A program made the position numbers and the translations under genes. DNA of 64,000 nt, taken from positions 28,525,001 to 28,589,000 of the forward strand of contig OX419758.1 of assembly GCA_948567375.1 (NCBI GenBank), written 5' to 3'. Position 1 is the first letter of the stretch; the number at the start of each line of letters is the position of its first letter. The stretch comes from Lunularia cruciata (taxonomy: Eukaryota > Streptophyta > Marchantiopsida > Lunulariales > Lunulariaceae). This document shows positions 23,578-35,042 of this stretch, one piece after another. The notes under the pieces were generated by a model. The model was not told where the DNA came from, searched no databases, and saw only the letters and a program-made list of their open reading frames with translations.

Positions 23578-24720
23578 TAGATGGTCTACTTCAAAGAGCA
23601 GTCTGTAAGGAAGAGTCTATCCTACTCATAAAGGAGTTTCATGAAGGTTTAGTATGTGGAAGACACTTTGCAGGAAAGGTGATTACTTTCAAGATTCTAG
23701 ATGCAGGTTACCATTAGAGAGTATTTTCAAGGATTATCTTGATTATTGCAAAACTTGTCATTTTGTCAAGCTTTTGCTTGAAAGTCTACATCTACTCCAC
23801 CACTTAGATCAATTCCATTGCTAGGACCTTTTGAGAAGTGGGGAATTGATTTTGTAGGTCCTCTCAATAGAACCCCAAGGAACAATTGGTACATTGTGGT
23901 AGTTACTGATTACCTTACCAAGTGGGTTGATGCTAGACCATTGAGGGACAAGAATGAAGATGAAGTGGGTAGATTTCTTTATGAATGCATTATCTAGGTT
24001 TGGATGCCCTTTGGAGTTGGTTTCTGATAGAGGAGGAGAGTTTACAAGAAGCATTACTACAGCCATGCTACAACATTTCTCTATCAAACATAGAGTAACT
24101 ACATCCTATAAGCCAAATTCCAATGGCTTGGTAGAGAGAACCAATCAGACCTTGTGCATGATGTTGGCCAAAGATGCAGAAATGGAGGGGGCTAAACATC
24201 ATTAGGATAAGAGGATTCATGCAGTTTTGTGGGAGTATAGGACAACCGTGAAGACTTCCACCGGATATTCTCCATTTCAATTGGTATATGGTATTGAGTC
24301 TACCTTACCTATTCACTTTGATCTTCCTACCTTCAAAAGCATTCATAGGAGATTGAAGAAAGCACAAGAGGTGATGTAGAGAAGTCAAGGAAGGATCAAC
24401 TCATGGAGTTGGAAGAAGCAAGAGCAATTGCTATGGTTCGAGTGGAGCAAGCCCAAATGAAACAAAAGGAGAGCTATCACAAGAGGCAAGGAAAGAAGAA
24501 GGTGGAGCCTTTCAAAGAAGGTGATTGGGTAATGTTGTTTGATTCCATTCGATTCAAGAGAGTGCAAAAGAAGTCTTTGCCTAAGTACTTTGGACCTTTC
24601 ATAGTGGAGAAGGTATGGGGCAATTACACCTATGATCTCAAGGAGTTGGGAGGAAGACACTTTGATAGGATTAACCATGATAAGTTGAAGATGTACCATA
24701 GAAGGTAGAGAGATCTTCAC
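23578..24720 (+). pseudogene. Family B integrase remnant B3
   Basis: Plus-strand copy of the segment that B1 has on the minus strand. It includes the VDGLLQRAVCKEESILLIK-type pre-integrase segment, GPFEKWGIDFVGPLN, YLTKWVDARP, LVSDRGGEFTRS, NGLVERTNQTL and the C-terminal frame 24403-24708 (KEGDWVMLFDS, LPKYFGPFIVEKVWG, HDKLKMYHRR). The integrase Asp, Asp and Glu are present in text but lie in different frames (stops near 23716 and 24366; shift near 23990). The 5' two-thirds of the element are missing. It ends 36 bp before the LTR. Confidence 0.85.
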
Positions 24721-24742
24721 TTTGAAGACAAAGTGAAAACTT

Positions 24743-24756
24743 AGTCCGGGGGTAAA
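24743..24756 (+). other. Polypurine tract of B3
   Basis: GTCCGGGGGTAAA sits directly before the TGTAACACCC LTR start at 24757, after the integrase stop. Confidence 0.75.
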
Positions 24757-25447
24757 TGTAACACCCATTTGTGCATGTGTGTGGTATTGTGATATTTAGC
24801 TTGGTATTACAAGTACTTAAGAGATATTATTTATATAGAGATAAAGCACGGTTCTACATTAGTCATGGTTAGCTAAATTTATTCATAGCTAAGATAGAAG
24901 GGACCTTACTTTAGAGGAAGTAGAAAAGATGAGCATCACTATTTTGGATTTTAGTGTGTTGACTTGGTATTATTCCTAGGTGTTTGGCTTTGAGGAAAGA
25001 GTTAAGAACTCTTGGGCCCGCAAGCTTTTTTTTTGGATTCTTCTTTAGTCCAAGGATAGCCCATGTGAAGGAATCCTTGACTTAGTGATTGGGTCAAGAT
25101 AAGATCACATGCTAGTGTAATATGCCCATGTGAATAGATATTCCTTTCTACTTTTTGATTTTACTTGACTTTTAGCCTAGTAACTTGAGTTACTCAAGTA
25201 ATTAGTAACTTTGGTGCATAACTATTTCACAAGTATATAAATAAGGGGTGAGGAAGTACTCATCATCCTTTTCATTTGCAACTATCTCTCTCTCATTGAG
25301 TTTTCTAGTGAACAATGTCTTGAGTCTTAGAGTGTTAGCCTTGGAGGAGTATGATGGAGGTTGGGGTTCCTTGCCTTCTAAGTCCATGGTGCACTACCAT
25401 AATAGCCATCAGAGGTTCATCATGAGTGAGAGACATGCCGGCTCACA
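24757..25447 (+). repeat. 3' LTR of B3
   Basis: 691 bp, TGTAACACCC to CCGGCTCACA. It is in inverted orientation relative to the B1 LTR at 20580-21268. Family E sequence resumes immediately after it. Confidence 0.88.
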
Positions 25448-28293
25448 AATCATACTAGATTGGATTTTGCTTGGTGCTATATTGGTGACATTTTGGTCTA
25501 TAGCACTATGGTGGAGGAGCATGTGCAGATTTTTTTCCCAAGGACAATGGTTGATTTGTCAAGGACTTCTCCAAGATTGCACAGCCTCTAACAACAATAT
25601 TGGGCAAGAGGAAGAAGTGGATATAGGGAATCAAATAAGAATTGGCGTTCTAGGAGTTAAAAGATGCATTATTACATGCATCAATCTTGAAATGGTATGA
25701 CCAAAAATGTCCAATCAAGATGGCTACCAATGCATAAGGTGTAGCAATAGGAGCAATCTTTCAACAAGAGTGGCAGGATAGATGGCACCCAATTGCATAT
25801 TTTTCTCAAAAGTTATTACCAATAGAATGCAACTATCACACCACCAAATGAGAAGAGTTGGCCATTGTCCTTGCAACCAAGCATTGGAAGCACTATTTGG
25901 GTGAGAAGGCATTTGTGGTAGAGACAGACCACAAACCTCTAGTCTACCTTGAGAAACAAAAAGATCTTTCTTGTTGATAGATTTGGTAGGTAGAGTGGAG
26001 ACAACAATTGAACATGACAATCAAATATGTGGAAGGCAAGAAGCAACTTTTAGATGCATTTACTTGGATGCTGATGGTAAAAAATTTGGTGGTGGAAGTC
26101 AAGATGAACCAAGAATTTTGGCCAAGGATTCTTGCTACTACAAAATTGATCTATAAAATGTAGGTGCTCAATCATCCAAAGGTATCACCAACACCCAAGG
26201 ACTCACCTTCCATGATGGTAGGTTATGGATCTTTGATGCCTTTTGGATTTAAGAACCACCATCCTAGCAAAATGTCATGATTTTGCCATAGTAGGTCATG
26301 TTGGAGTGGACAAGACCTTGGATGAAATCAAATGCCATTACTATTGGCCAAAGATGAGCAAAAATGTGAAGTAATATGTTTGGAGTTGCCTACTCTATCA
26401 ACAAAATAAGGTTTTTAATCAAGCTCCCACAAGACTCCTCCAACCTCTTCCCACTTCTCCACAACATTAGGAATAGGTAAGCATGGATCTTGTTAGTGAA
26501 TTGCCCAAGACCACCTGAAGGTTTGACTCCATCACATTCTTTCTTGACCAACTTAGCAAAATGATTCATATATGTCCTACCACCAAGGATCTGACTGCAC
26601 CGTAACTAGCTCAATTATACTTACATGCAATCTTCTCCCATCATTGCCTATCTCAAGTACTCATCATAGATAGAGGCACTCAATTCACTAGTTTGTTTTG
26701 GAGAACACTCTAAAGGTTCTTCAAAACCAAATTAGCCATTTCCACAACTTACCATCCACAAACAAATGGACAGACAAAGGGGGAAAATCACACTTTGGAA
26801 GACATGTTTTGAGGCTTTACTTTGGATGAGAAAGAGAGGTGGGACACCTACTCCCATTGGTGGAATTTGCTTACAACAATTCCATGAATACTTCCACACA
26901 AGTCACACCATTCTTCCTTATGTATGCAGAGCATCCTTTCACACCTAAAAGCTTGATGAAGGTCCATCAAATGGCTACTAAGGTTGACATTATCAACACT
27001 TTTGTGTTTAGAATCCAATAGGATGTAGAGAATGCCAAGCATAGGTTGTTGTAATACCAAGAGCTAGCCATATGATCTTGATGTGAAATTTGATTTGGTA
27101 ACATCTAGAATGATGTTATACATGATGGAAAAAATAGACCAGATAGAAATATCACCAAAAAAGTACTTCTACTAATAGGGTAGAAACTAAAATAGACTTG
27201 AAAACCTTAAAACCAATAGCTAGACATATGATTTAAATGTGAGAATTGGTTTGGTAACATCTAGAAGGATTTTACACATTATGGGCTAAATAGATTAGAA
27301 AGAGATATCACCAAAAGGGGACTTTTACTAATAGAGTAGGAACCAAAATATGCCTAAAATCTTTGAAGGCAATTTTGGAAGCCTAAACGGATGAATTAGG
27401 CCTTGAAAATGTGCGAATTTCCCCCATCAAAGGAAAGGCTAGCCTTCCCTCCTCCTTGGTTTGTCTCATCAAGAGCTTTCCAATGGTACATCACCCATGC
27501 AATTTTGAGATTCTTACAAGAATATTCCCTAAAAGATTCCCATTGGTCAAAGCTTGTTTGACCAACCAAATAGGATCAGGACCAACATGTCACCCATCCA
27601 AGTAAGTAATCCAAGGGTGGAGCTTGCTGACATGTCATCTATCTATGTGTCTAATCCTATGGTGGAGCTTCCTTGGAGGAGATCCTCTTTGTCTATATAA
27701 TAAAGAGAAGGTGCTCCTTTGGAGCATTGGATGCTTGAGTGTGAAATCTATGTTTTCTCTTCTCTTGTCCTTGGAGTATTATAGTTGCAAATCACCCGAA
27801 ATTAGCAGAAGCAGTATGTAGATGCACACCGCCAACACATGGAGTTCAATGTGGGAGATCAAGTCTGGCTATCAACCACCAACCTCAAGTTTTTCTACCC
27901 TCATAAGCTTAGACCTTGTGTTATTAGACCTTTTCCATTCTTTGTCAAATTGGTGCAATGGCCTATCACTTCAAGCTCTTGCCACACATAAAGATCCATC
28001 CAATAATTCATGTTTCCTTACTACATAGATATGCACTTTGACCTCCCCACTTCTCTTCCATCTAAGAAAGTTGACCTTGCCAAACCCTCATTGATGACAT
28101 AGAGGAATATGAAATCAAATGCATTCTCCAAAAATTCATCTATGGCACTCGTCATCCATGTGTGGAATATCTTGTACAGTGGAAAAGGCACCCATTGTAT
28201 GAGGCAACATGGAAGCTAGTAGCCAACTTGACCAATGCATCGGCGTTAGTTCAATCTTTTGAGCAACAACTTTACAATGAGGATGTTGCATCT
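25448..28293 (+). pseudogene. Family E pol remnant E2: RNase H, integrase, chromodomain
   Basis: RNase H is seen at about 25690-26050 (VAIGAIFQQEW, WHPIAYFSQKLL, YLGEKAFVVETDHKPLVYLE). The H2C2 module lies near 26280-26400 (GHVGVDKTL, then CLLYQQNK with the first Cys retained). The integrase core includes VSMDLV, IDRGTQFTSLFW and TYHPQTNGQTK. The core is interrupted by a solo LTR at 27050-27783 and resumes in phase after it, then the GPF-like part (LRPCVIRPFPFF) and a chromodomain-like end near 28100-28240 (YLVQWKR-like, EATWKLVANLTNA). Many stops. The chromodomain marks E as a chromovirus; clade not assigned. Confidence 0.8.
27050..27783 (+). repeat. Solo family E LTR inside E2 integrase
   Basis: Starts TGTAATACCAAGAGC and ends GGAGTATTATA, like the 3' LTR at 28310-28895. 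Flanks are GTTGT (27045-27049) and GTTGC (27784-27788), a 4/5 target duplication. Integrase coding text continues across the insertion, so the target and the insertion are both clear. Confidence 0.85.
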
Positions 28294-28294
28294 T

Positions 28295-28895
28295 AAAAAG
28301 GGGGAAGTTTGTAATACCAATAGCTAGACATATTATCTAAATGTAAAAATTGGCTTGGTAATATCTAGAAGGATGTTGTATGATGGGCTAACTAAATCAG
28401 ATAGAGGTATCACCCAAAAGAGTACTTTGATTAATAATGCAGAAGTCAAAAATAGCTTAAAACCTTCAAAGCCAATTTTGGAGGCCTAAATAAAGCATCA
28501 TGCCTCAAAAATGAAATGATTATTTTATCTTTAAGAGAATAGATATGCCTTCTTCCCCCATGATTTGTCTCATCTAGAGCTTTCCAATAATACCTCAACC
28601 ACATGATTCTGATCTTCTTACACTAAGATTCCTTAAAGATTCCCTCCAATCAAACCTATTTGACCAACTAGATAGGACAAGGACTAACATGTCATCCATC
28701 CAGGCAACTAATCTAAGGGTGGAGCTTGCTGACATGTCACCAATCCATGTATCTGATCCAAGGGTGGAGCTTCTTTGGAGGGGGTTCTCTTTGGTATATA
28801 ATAAAGAGTAGGTGCTCCTTTGAGGGCATCAGAGTGTTGAGTGTGAAACTTGTGTTTTCTCTCTTGTAGGGTTCACTTGTCCTTGGAGTATTACA
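28295..28895 (+). repeat. Polypurine tract and 3' LTR of E2
   Basis: AAAAAGGGGGAAGTT (28295-28309) precedes a 586-bp LTR at 28310-28895 (TGTAATACCAATAGC to GGAGTATTACA). It contains a TATATAATAAAG-type promoter-like motif near 28796. Family D sequence begins right after its end. Confidence 0.85.
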
Positions 28896-29375
28896 TGTAG
28901 TTTCTTATAGAACAAATTTGCTTCAATTTTTCCAACCTATCTTGTGTAGCTTGTGTTGTATTTATAGCTTGGAATTGCCTAATTATTGAGCTCCAAAATT
29001 CTTCCCATGTTGAGATTAGCACAACAAATTGCCATTTATCTTGCTCCACTTGGAATTGCCACCATAGTTTTGCTCCATCCAATTATCTTGAAGCCAAAAG
29101 AATTTTTCCCCATTCATCTTGAAGATTTTTAGCTTCAAAATAACATTCACAATCAAACACATAATTCTCCATGACTCTAGGAAGGTTCTTGCCTTCAAAT
29201 ACCTTAGGTTTTTGAAATCAGATTTTCTCTTTTCCTTTTTGAAATTGTGCTCTTGCTACATGCTCTTATAATTGATGATCTCATTCTTCCAACAATCAAG
29301 TAAGGTGCTCAATTTGTTGTTGCATGGAAATGATAACTTTGGTTATTGTTTCCATGGCTACTACTCATCAAACTA
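28896..29375 (-). pseudogene. Family D gag N-terminal remnant (D2)
   Basis: Minus-strand text matches the D gag: KVFEGKNL-like, NFxFDCE, FxLQDNWMEQNYGG in broken frames, and an open 63-residue block (28891-29082) with LWWQFQVEQDKWQF and IIRQFQAINT. It is only the N-terminal half; the rest of D2, including its pol and 3' LTR, is absent at the join with the E2 LTR. The 29376-29615 stretch is the untranslated leader, ending in a tRNA-iMet-type primer site next to the LTR (GATACCA, 29608-29614). Confidence 0.8.
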
Positions 29376-29675
29376 CCTACAATTTATCTAAGTTAACATA
29401 TAGATACAACTAGTACACCATAAGTTACAATCAAAAGTACCAATGGTTCATTTGACATGGTGATCACATTTAGAAAATTCTACCCAAAGCATGAGATGAT
29501 GAACTACATGAAATTATGCTTGGGAAGAAAATGGACACAAAAGTTCCAATGGTTTCGTGGAAATAGATTTTGTCATCCATAAATTCCATCCATCCTATTC
29601 TTGCTCTGATACCAATGTAAAAGATCAAGTAGAGAAATATGAGAGTGGAAGATCAAATTGAAAGGTCACATTGGG

Positions 29676-30101
29676 TGTAACAATATGGAGTTTAGCGACA
29701 AAGTTAGTCGGGCTTACAAAGTAGCACATAAGACAAAGTACCCTAGAATATTTCGGAAGTATCTAGGAAGCTTCTTGGGAAGCTTCCCGGTTAATCTAGC
29801 TTGCACCTTAAGTAAGTAGCTTCTAGAAGGAAGCTTCTAGAAGCTTCCAACTAGTTTAGCTTGCACGCCAAGTAGGCGGCTTCTAGAAGGAAGCTTCTCA
29901 AGAAGCTTCCTAGTTAACTTGGCTTGCACTCTAAGAAAGCGGCTTGAGGAAGCTTCTTGAGAAGCTTCTCAAGTGCCTTGTATGCTACCTATAAATACCA
30001 AAGCCAAAGCTCATGCTAGGCATTTGGAGTTTTCTCTCATTCAAGTGTCCCAATGTGAGTTTCTATTCTCCTATTTCTCTCCTCGGTTTTGGTCTTTTAC
30101 A
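29676..30101 (+). promoter_or_regulatory. D1 5' LTR with HSE-like array and TATA box
   Basis: Starts TGTAACAATATGG, ends TTTTACA. Between 29767 and 29968 it holds repeated GAAnnTTC units. At 29830-29847 GAAgcTTCtaGAAgcTTC forms four alternating units with exact 5-bp period, the heat-shock-element consensus; others are at 29767-29774, 29779-29786, 29821-29828, 29890-29897, 29902-29909, 29949-29956 and 29961-29968. TATAAATA follows at 29990-29997. Binding by heat-shock factors is inferred. Confidence 0.75.
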
Positions 30102-30102
30102 T

Positions 30103-30114
30103 TGGTATTAGAGC
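30103..30114 (+). other. D1 primer-binding site (initiator Met tRNA type)
   Basis: TGGTATTAGAGC, one transition away from the common TGGTATCAGAGC that D4 retains, starting two bases after the LTR end. Confidence 0.85.
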
Positions 30115-30371
30115 AGGAATGGGATGGATGAATTTATGGACCACCAAATCCACTTCTGCCAAACCATTGGGACTTTCATGTTTAGATATTACCAAAGCAT
30201 CGTTTCACACAATTCATCACCTCACGCTTTGGGTAGGATTTTCTACATATGATCACCGTGTCAAAGGAACCCTTGATACTTCCAGTTGTAACTTATGGAG
30301 AACAATGGACGTGTTGTATTTACGTGTTAATCAACTAGATAAATTGAGGGTAGTGGAATAGAGTAGTAGTG

Positions 30372-31271
30372 ATGGCGGCAATACCAGATGTTATCCTTGC
30401 AATGCAACTAGAAATCGAGCATCTTACTCGATTGTTGGATGAACAAGACCAGCAATGACAAGAACAGATAGACAAAGCGCCAGTTCAAGATGGAGAAGAT
30501 TGCATTTGATTTCCAAAACCCAAGGTGTTTGAAGGCAAGAATCTTCCAGGCACAGTGGAGAATTTTTTGTTTGACTATGAATGTTACTTTGAAGCCACCA
30601 ATCTTCAAGACAAGCGGAAACAAATTCTCTTGGCTTCTAGCCAATTGGATGGCATGGCAAAAATTTGGTGGCAATTCCGAGTAGAAAGAGCTGAACTACA
30701 AATTGTTACACCGATTTTGACATGAGCGGAATTCAAGGATGCAATACTTGGTTGATTTCAGACTATAAATGCCACCCGAGCTGCACAAGATAAATTGGCG
30801 GAGTTGAGGTAGATTGGCTCAATGAGAAGCTACATCACACAATTTCAAAATATCATCATGCAAATTCCAGATATCCAAGAAGGTGAAGTTCTGGATTGAT
30901 TTGTGCGAGGATTGAAGTCACGAACCAGATTGGAGGTGACCATGCAAGAGCCACAGAACATAGAAGAAGCCATGCAATTGGTTGAGCGTTTTGATTCCTT
31001 AGTTGCGACAACTTGGTCTCGACCTCGACCTACACAAAACCTACCAATACCACGAGTGGAAGAACCGGTACCAATGGAGATTGATGCTATCTAACAAAGA
31101 CCACTTGGCACAACAAATAGAGAAAGATTATGACAAAATGGAGGTTGCTTTTATTGTCGCCAAGTTGGACATCGCATTGTTGAATGTCCACTTAGGAATA
31201 GGCAACCGCAACAAGTTGCCCAGATGGAGTTTGTGGAACAAAATGATCAGGGAAACGAAGAATCCCAGTAG
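30372..31271 (+). pseudogene. D1 gag
   Basis: ATG at 30372 to UAG at 31269-31271 is exactly 300 codons with no indel, the same length as the D4 gag. It encodes the retrotransposon gag domain (KVFEGKNLPGTVENFLFDYE, ILLASSQLDGMAKIWW, SYITQFQNIIMQIPD) and near 31146-31190 a CCHC knuckle, CFYCRQVGHRIVEC. Internal TGA and TAG codons sit where D4 mostly has CGA, TGG or CAG, so it is inactivated by transitions. The C-terminus overlaps pol, which lies in the -1 frame. The 270 bp from the primer site to the ATG are leader. Confidence 0.9.
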
Positions 31272-31295
31272 GAGATTTTAAGCCGCCTACTGGGA
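31250..31295 (+). promoter_or_regulatory. Candidate -1 programmed frameshift signal at the D1 gag/pol boundary
   Basis: GGGAAAC at 31250-31256 lies in gag phase as G GGA AAC. A 6-nt spacer (31257-31262) follows. Then comes a perfect 10-bp stem, TCCCAGTAGG (31263-31272) with CCTACTGGGA (31286-31295), closing a 13-nt loop. The gag stop UAG (31269-31271) is inside the stem. The -1 frame is open from before the heptamer into protease. Function is inferred from this architecture. Confidence 0.72.
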
Positions 31296-34200
31296 GCTTG
31301 ATTAGTTCCAATGGGATTGAAGGCTCGACCTATGCAAGTTTGTTTCACTTTCAAGGTACGATATCTAATCGGGGTTGTAGGATTTTGGTTGATTCTGGAA
31401 GTTCAGAGAATTGCATATCTATGCAAGTAGCAAAGGAATTGGGTATTCCTATCAAGCCAATGATTGGAAGTAGTTTGATGATGGCGGATGGTAGAAAAGG
31501 TTATGCATTCCGCACCTTGCATCTTGTTACCTTCAAGATTGGGAAGGATTATTTAGAGTGTATGAGGTTTGTAGTGGCACCTCTACACTATGATATCATT
31601 TTGGGTCTACCCTGGCTTGAACGTCATAAGGTTCAATTTGATTGGACCGGACGTCGAATTCAAGTACAACACCAAGGTAGGAGTTTCCGATTAGGTTGTC
31701 TAGCACCTCTAAGTAAGACACCTAAGAATAGTCAGTCCCAAGATGGGAAGGTTGTTGAGAAGGTAGCCATAGAGCAAATCTGGAAGGGAGATGAGTCCCA
31801 AGATGGGAAGTTTGCCAAGAAGGCAACCATAGAGCAAGCTTGGAAGAGAGATGAGTCCCTAGAAGGGAATTTTGTTAATGAAGCAGCCTTAGAGCAAGTT
31901 TAGGAGGAAGATAAGTCTGTATTCACGGTGTGGATCAAGCCGATTGCACAAGAACAATCTGAGGAGGGCCAAGTGCCGCATCAAGCAACAGTTGATTGGA
32001 TAGTTCAAGAGTTTGCATATGTGTTTCCGGATGATTTGCCAAAGGGATTACACTCTGATCGAGGTATGCCCTTCAAGATTGAGTTATTGCCACGGAGTAC
32101 TCCAGTGAGTAGACCAATCTATTGGCTCTCACCAAAGGAGTTGGAGGAGTTGCAAACAACACTTACAGAGTTGTTGGAGAAGGATTTCATATGACATAGT
32201 ACCTCTCCGTGGGGAGCACCGGTACTATTTGTTCCAAAGAAGGATGGAGGACTTTGTTTCTGTATTGATTACCGTGGGCTCAATAAGCAAACCGTGAGGA
32301 ATGCATATCCCTTGCCTTGGATTGATGACCTGCTTGATCAATTAAGTGGAGCACACTACTTTTCCAAGCTAGATCTTTGTAGCGGCTATTGGCAAATTCC
32401 TATTGAAGGAGAGGATGTGCAAAAGACTACCTTTTGCACAAGGTATGGACATTTTGAGTGGAGAGTTCTACCTTTCGAACTCACTAATGCTCCAGTAGTC
32501 TTCATGGATCAGATGCATCGGGTGTTGGAGGGACTATTGGATCAATCTGTGGTAGTATTTTTAGATGATATCTTAATCTATAGTAGGACAAAGGCAGAAC
32601 ACAAGAATCATGTGCGAGAAGTCCTAAGACAACTACGACAGTGGAAATTTTACTACAAGAAGTCAAAGTGTGTTTTTTGGCAGAAGAAGGTTATCTTCTT
32701 GGGTCATAAGATCTCATCAAAGGGGATCAAGATGGAAGAAGAGAAGATCAAGGCCATTACTGATTGGCCTACCCCAAAGGATGCTACCGAAGTACAAGCA
32801 TTCAATGGATTGGCCAGTTTTTACCAATGGTTCATCCACTATTATGCTCACGTAGCTGAGCCATTGACTGACCTCTTGGGAAAGAACTCGAGCTTCCAGT
32901 GGACCACCAAGCATGAAGAAGCATTCCAGAAGTTAAAGCATATGGTGTCTTCAAGACCCATTCTTCAACCATATGATCCTCAACTACCTTGTGTGGTTGA
33001 TTTTGATGCTTCTAACTTTGCAATTGGAGCTGTGTTGCAACAAGAATTTCCAGATGGACTACATCCTATTGCCTTTGTGTCTCGCCGACTAAATACAGTT
33101 GAAAGAAATTACTCTGCTTGAGATCGGGAACAACTTGCAATGGTATATGCCACCCAAGGTATGGAGGCATTATCTCTTGGGGAAACAAGTGATCATGCAA
33201 ACTGATCACAAGCCATTGTTGCAGACCTTACACCTAGAGCACATGAAGAGTCAACATCATCGATGGGAAGAGAAACTCCAATTGTTCGACATCAAACTTG
33301 AGTACAAACCAAGTCGGTTCTATGTCATCCCTGATGCTCTATCACGATGACCTGATTTGAAGTCTCTTCCTCTCATTGCGGCAGCAATTACGACGGTGTC
33401 AATTGATCCCAAGATTCATAACGAGTTTTGGTTAGCTCTATAGCAAGATCCCTTCTTCCAAATGGTACATGGTCGGGTAACAACAGGTGACAAGGAGTAC
33501 AACACCTTCTCCTACAAGGAAGGCCTTCTATTCTATGTGGACCGGATCTATGTTCCAGCCAAAGGTGATCTTCAACTTGTGCGCCTTCAAGAAGCCCATG
33601 ATTTACCCATCGTTGGTCACATGGGTGTGGACAAGACCTTGGGTACCCTCCAACGTCAATGGTGGTGGCCCAACATGACACTGGATGTTCAAGAATTTGT
33701 CCAATCGTGTGAGAGCTGCCTACGTAACAAGACCAGCAACCAGAAGCCGAGTGGACTCCTTCAACCGCTTGCCGTTCCATCAGCTCATTGGGAGCATGTG
33801 AGCTTGGATCTCATCACATCCTTGCCAAAGACAAAACAAGGACACACCGCCATTGTGGTTTTTGTGGATAAGCTTATTAAGCAAATCCACTTGGCACCAA
33901 CTTGTGATAACATGGATGCTCCAACCTTAGTGCAAATCTACTTTGACAATGTCTTCAAGCATCATAGAATGCCACGTATATTCATCTCTGACTGTGATCC
34001 TTGCTTTACCGGGAAGTTTTGGCAAGCACTCTTTTAGATACTTGGCACCAAGCTTGCTTTGTCCACGGCCTATCATCCTCAAACTGATGGACAAACCGAA
34101 CGTGCAAATCGTACATTGCAGGATATGTTGCACGCCTTTGTCAATGTCTACCATGCCAATTGGGATGAATGTCTTGCCGCTGCCAAATTTTCCTACAACA

Positions 34201-35042
34201 ATTCCAAACAGGCAAGCACCGGATTCTCTCCTTTCTTTCTCAATTTTGGCCAAGATCCGCTTGTTCCAAATTCTCTTCTTGCTCCCCCTCCATCTCAGGT
34301 TCCTCATACTTCCACATTCGTGACCACTATATCCCAATCTCTCTAACAAGCCAAATCTCACCTCCTTGTTGCTTAGAATCGCCAAAAATAATATGCAGAC
34401 CACCATCGCCGAGATCTCACCTTTGAAGTCGGTGATAAATTCATGCTATCCTCTAGTAGCCTCCCTCTCTCACTTGATACCCAAGTTTGTAAACTTGCCC
34501 CTAATTGGATAGGACCCTTTGATATCACCCAATTTGTCTCTCCAATTGCTTATCATCTTGCCTTGCCTTGTCACATGCGTATCCATCTTGTGTTTCATGT
34601 TTCTAAGTTGAAACCCTTTGTTCCTAGCCCCTCTTCCTTTTCCTCTTGAGTCCAACCTCCCTCTCTTCCTATCCCCATCAATGATCATGAGGAGTATGAA
34701 GTTGATCGTATCCTTGCACGTCGCCATATCCAACAAGGCCGTCGCCAACATACGGAGTACAAGGTCCTTTGGAAAGGGTATCTCCTTCATGATGCCACCT
34801 GGGAGCCTCTTTCTCACCTCCAGAATGCACAGACGTCCATCTAGGAATTCAAAGCTTCACTGGCAACGAGGACGTCACCAATTAGCGGCGGGGGAATATG
34901 TAACAATATGGAGTTTAGCGACAAAGTTAGTCGGGCTTACAAAGTAGCACATAAGACAAAGTACCCTAGAATATTTTGGAAGTATCTAGGAAGCTTCTTG
35001 GGAAGCTTCCCGGTTAACCTAGCTTGCACCTTAAGTAAGTAG
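31250..35042 (+). pseudogene. D1 pol: protease, RT, RNase H, integrase, chromodomain
   Basis: In the -1 frame relative to gag. Protease has ILVDSGSSENC (31380-31420) and [11 protein letters not shown] includes [33 protein letters not shown] and the active site FLDDILIYS (about 32560-32590). RNase H follows (VVDFDASNFAIGAVLQ). An extra C near 33155 shifts the frame relative to D4; RNase H end, H2C2 (GHMGVDKTLG to CESC) and the integrase core (LDLITSLP, SDCDPCF, DGQTERAN) then continue. GPF motif WIGPFDI (34507-34530) and a chromodomain (YKVLWKGYLLHDATWEPL, about 34750-34810) end the protein. Stops at 31901, 32192, 33119, about 33347, 34036, 34345 and 34647 kill it. The last codons read into the 3' LTR, to TAG at 35040. 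Confidence 0.92.

Noticed and set aside
29767-29968. Repeated GAAGCTTC units resembling a short-repeat (CRISPR-like) array
   Set aside because: Units are overlapping and unevenly spaced within an LTR and occur in every D LTR; there are no spacers or cas genes. They fit promoter elements.
34119-34121. Glu to Gln change in the D1 integrase (RTLQDML versus RTLEDML in D4) as loss of the catalytic Glu
   Set aside because: Counting from the second Asp, the catalytic Glu at the 35-residue spacing is the one in DGQTER, which D1 keeps.
33927-34406. 159-codon minus-strand frame, with an equal counterpart at 37799-38278
   Set aside because: Both are antisense shadows of the family D integrase; they recur only because the elements recur.
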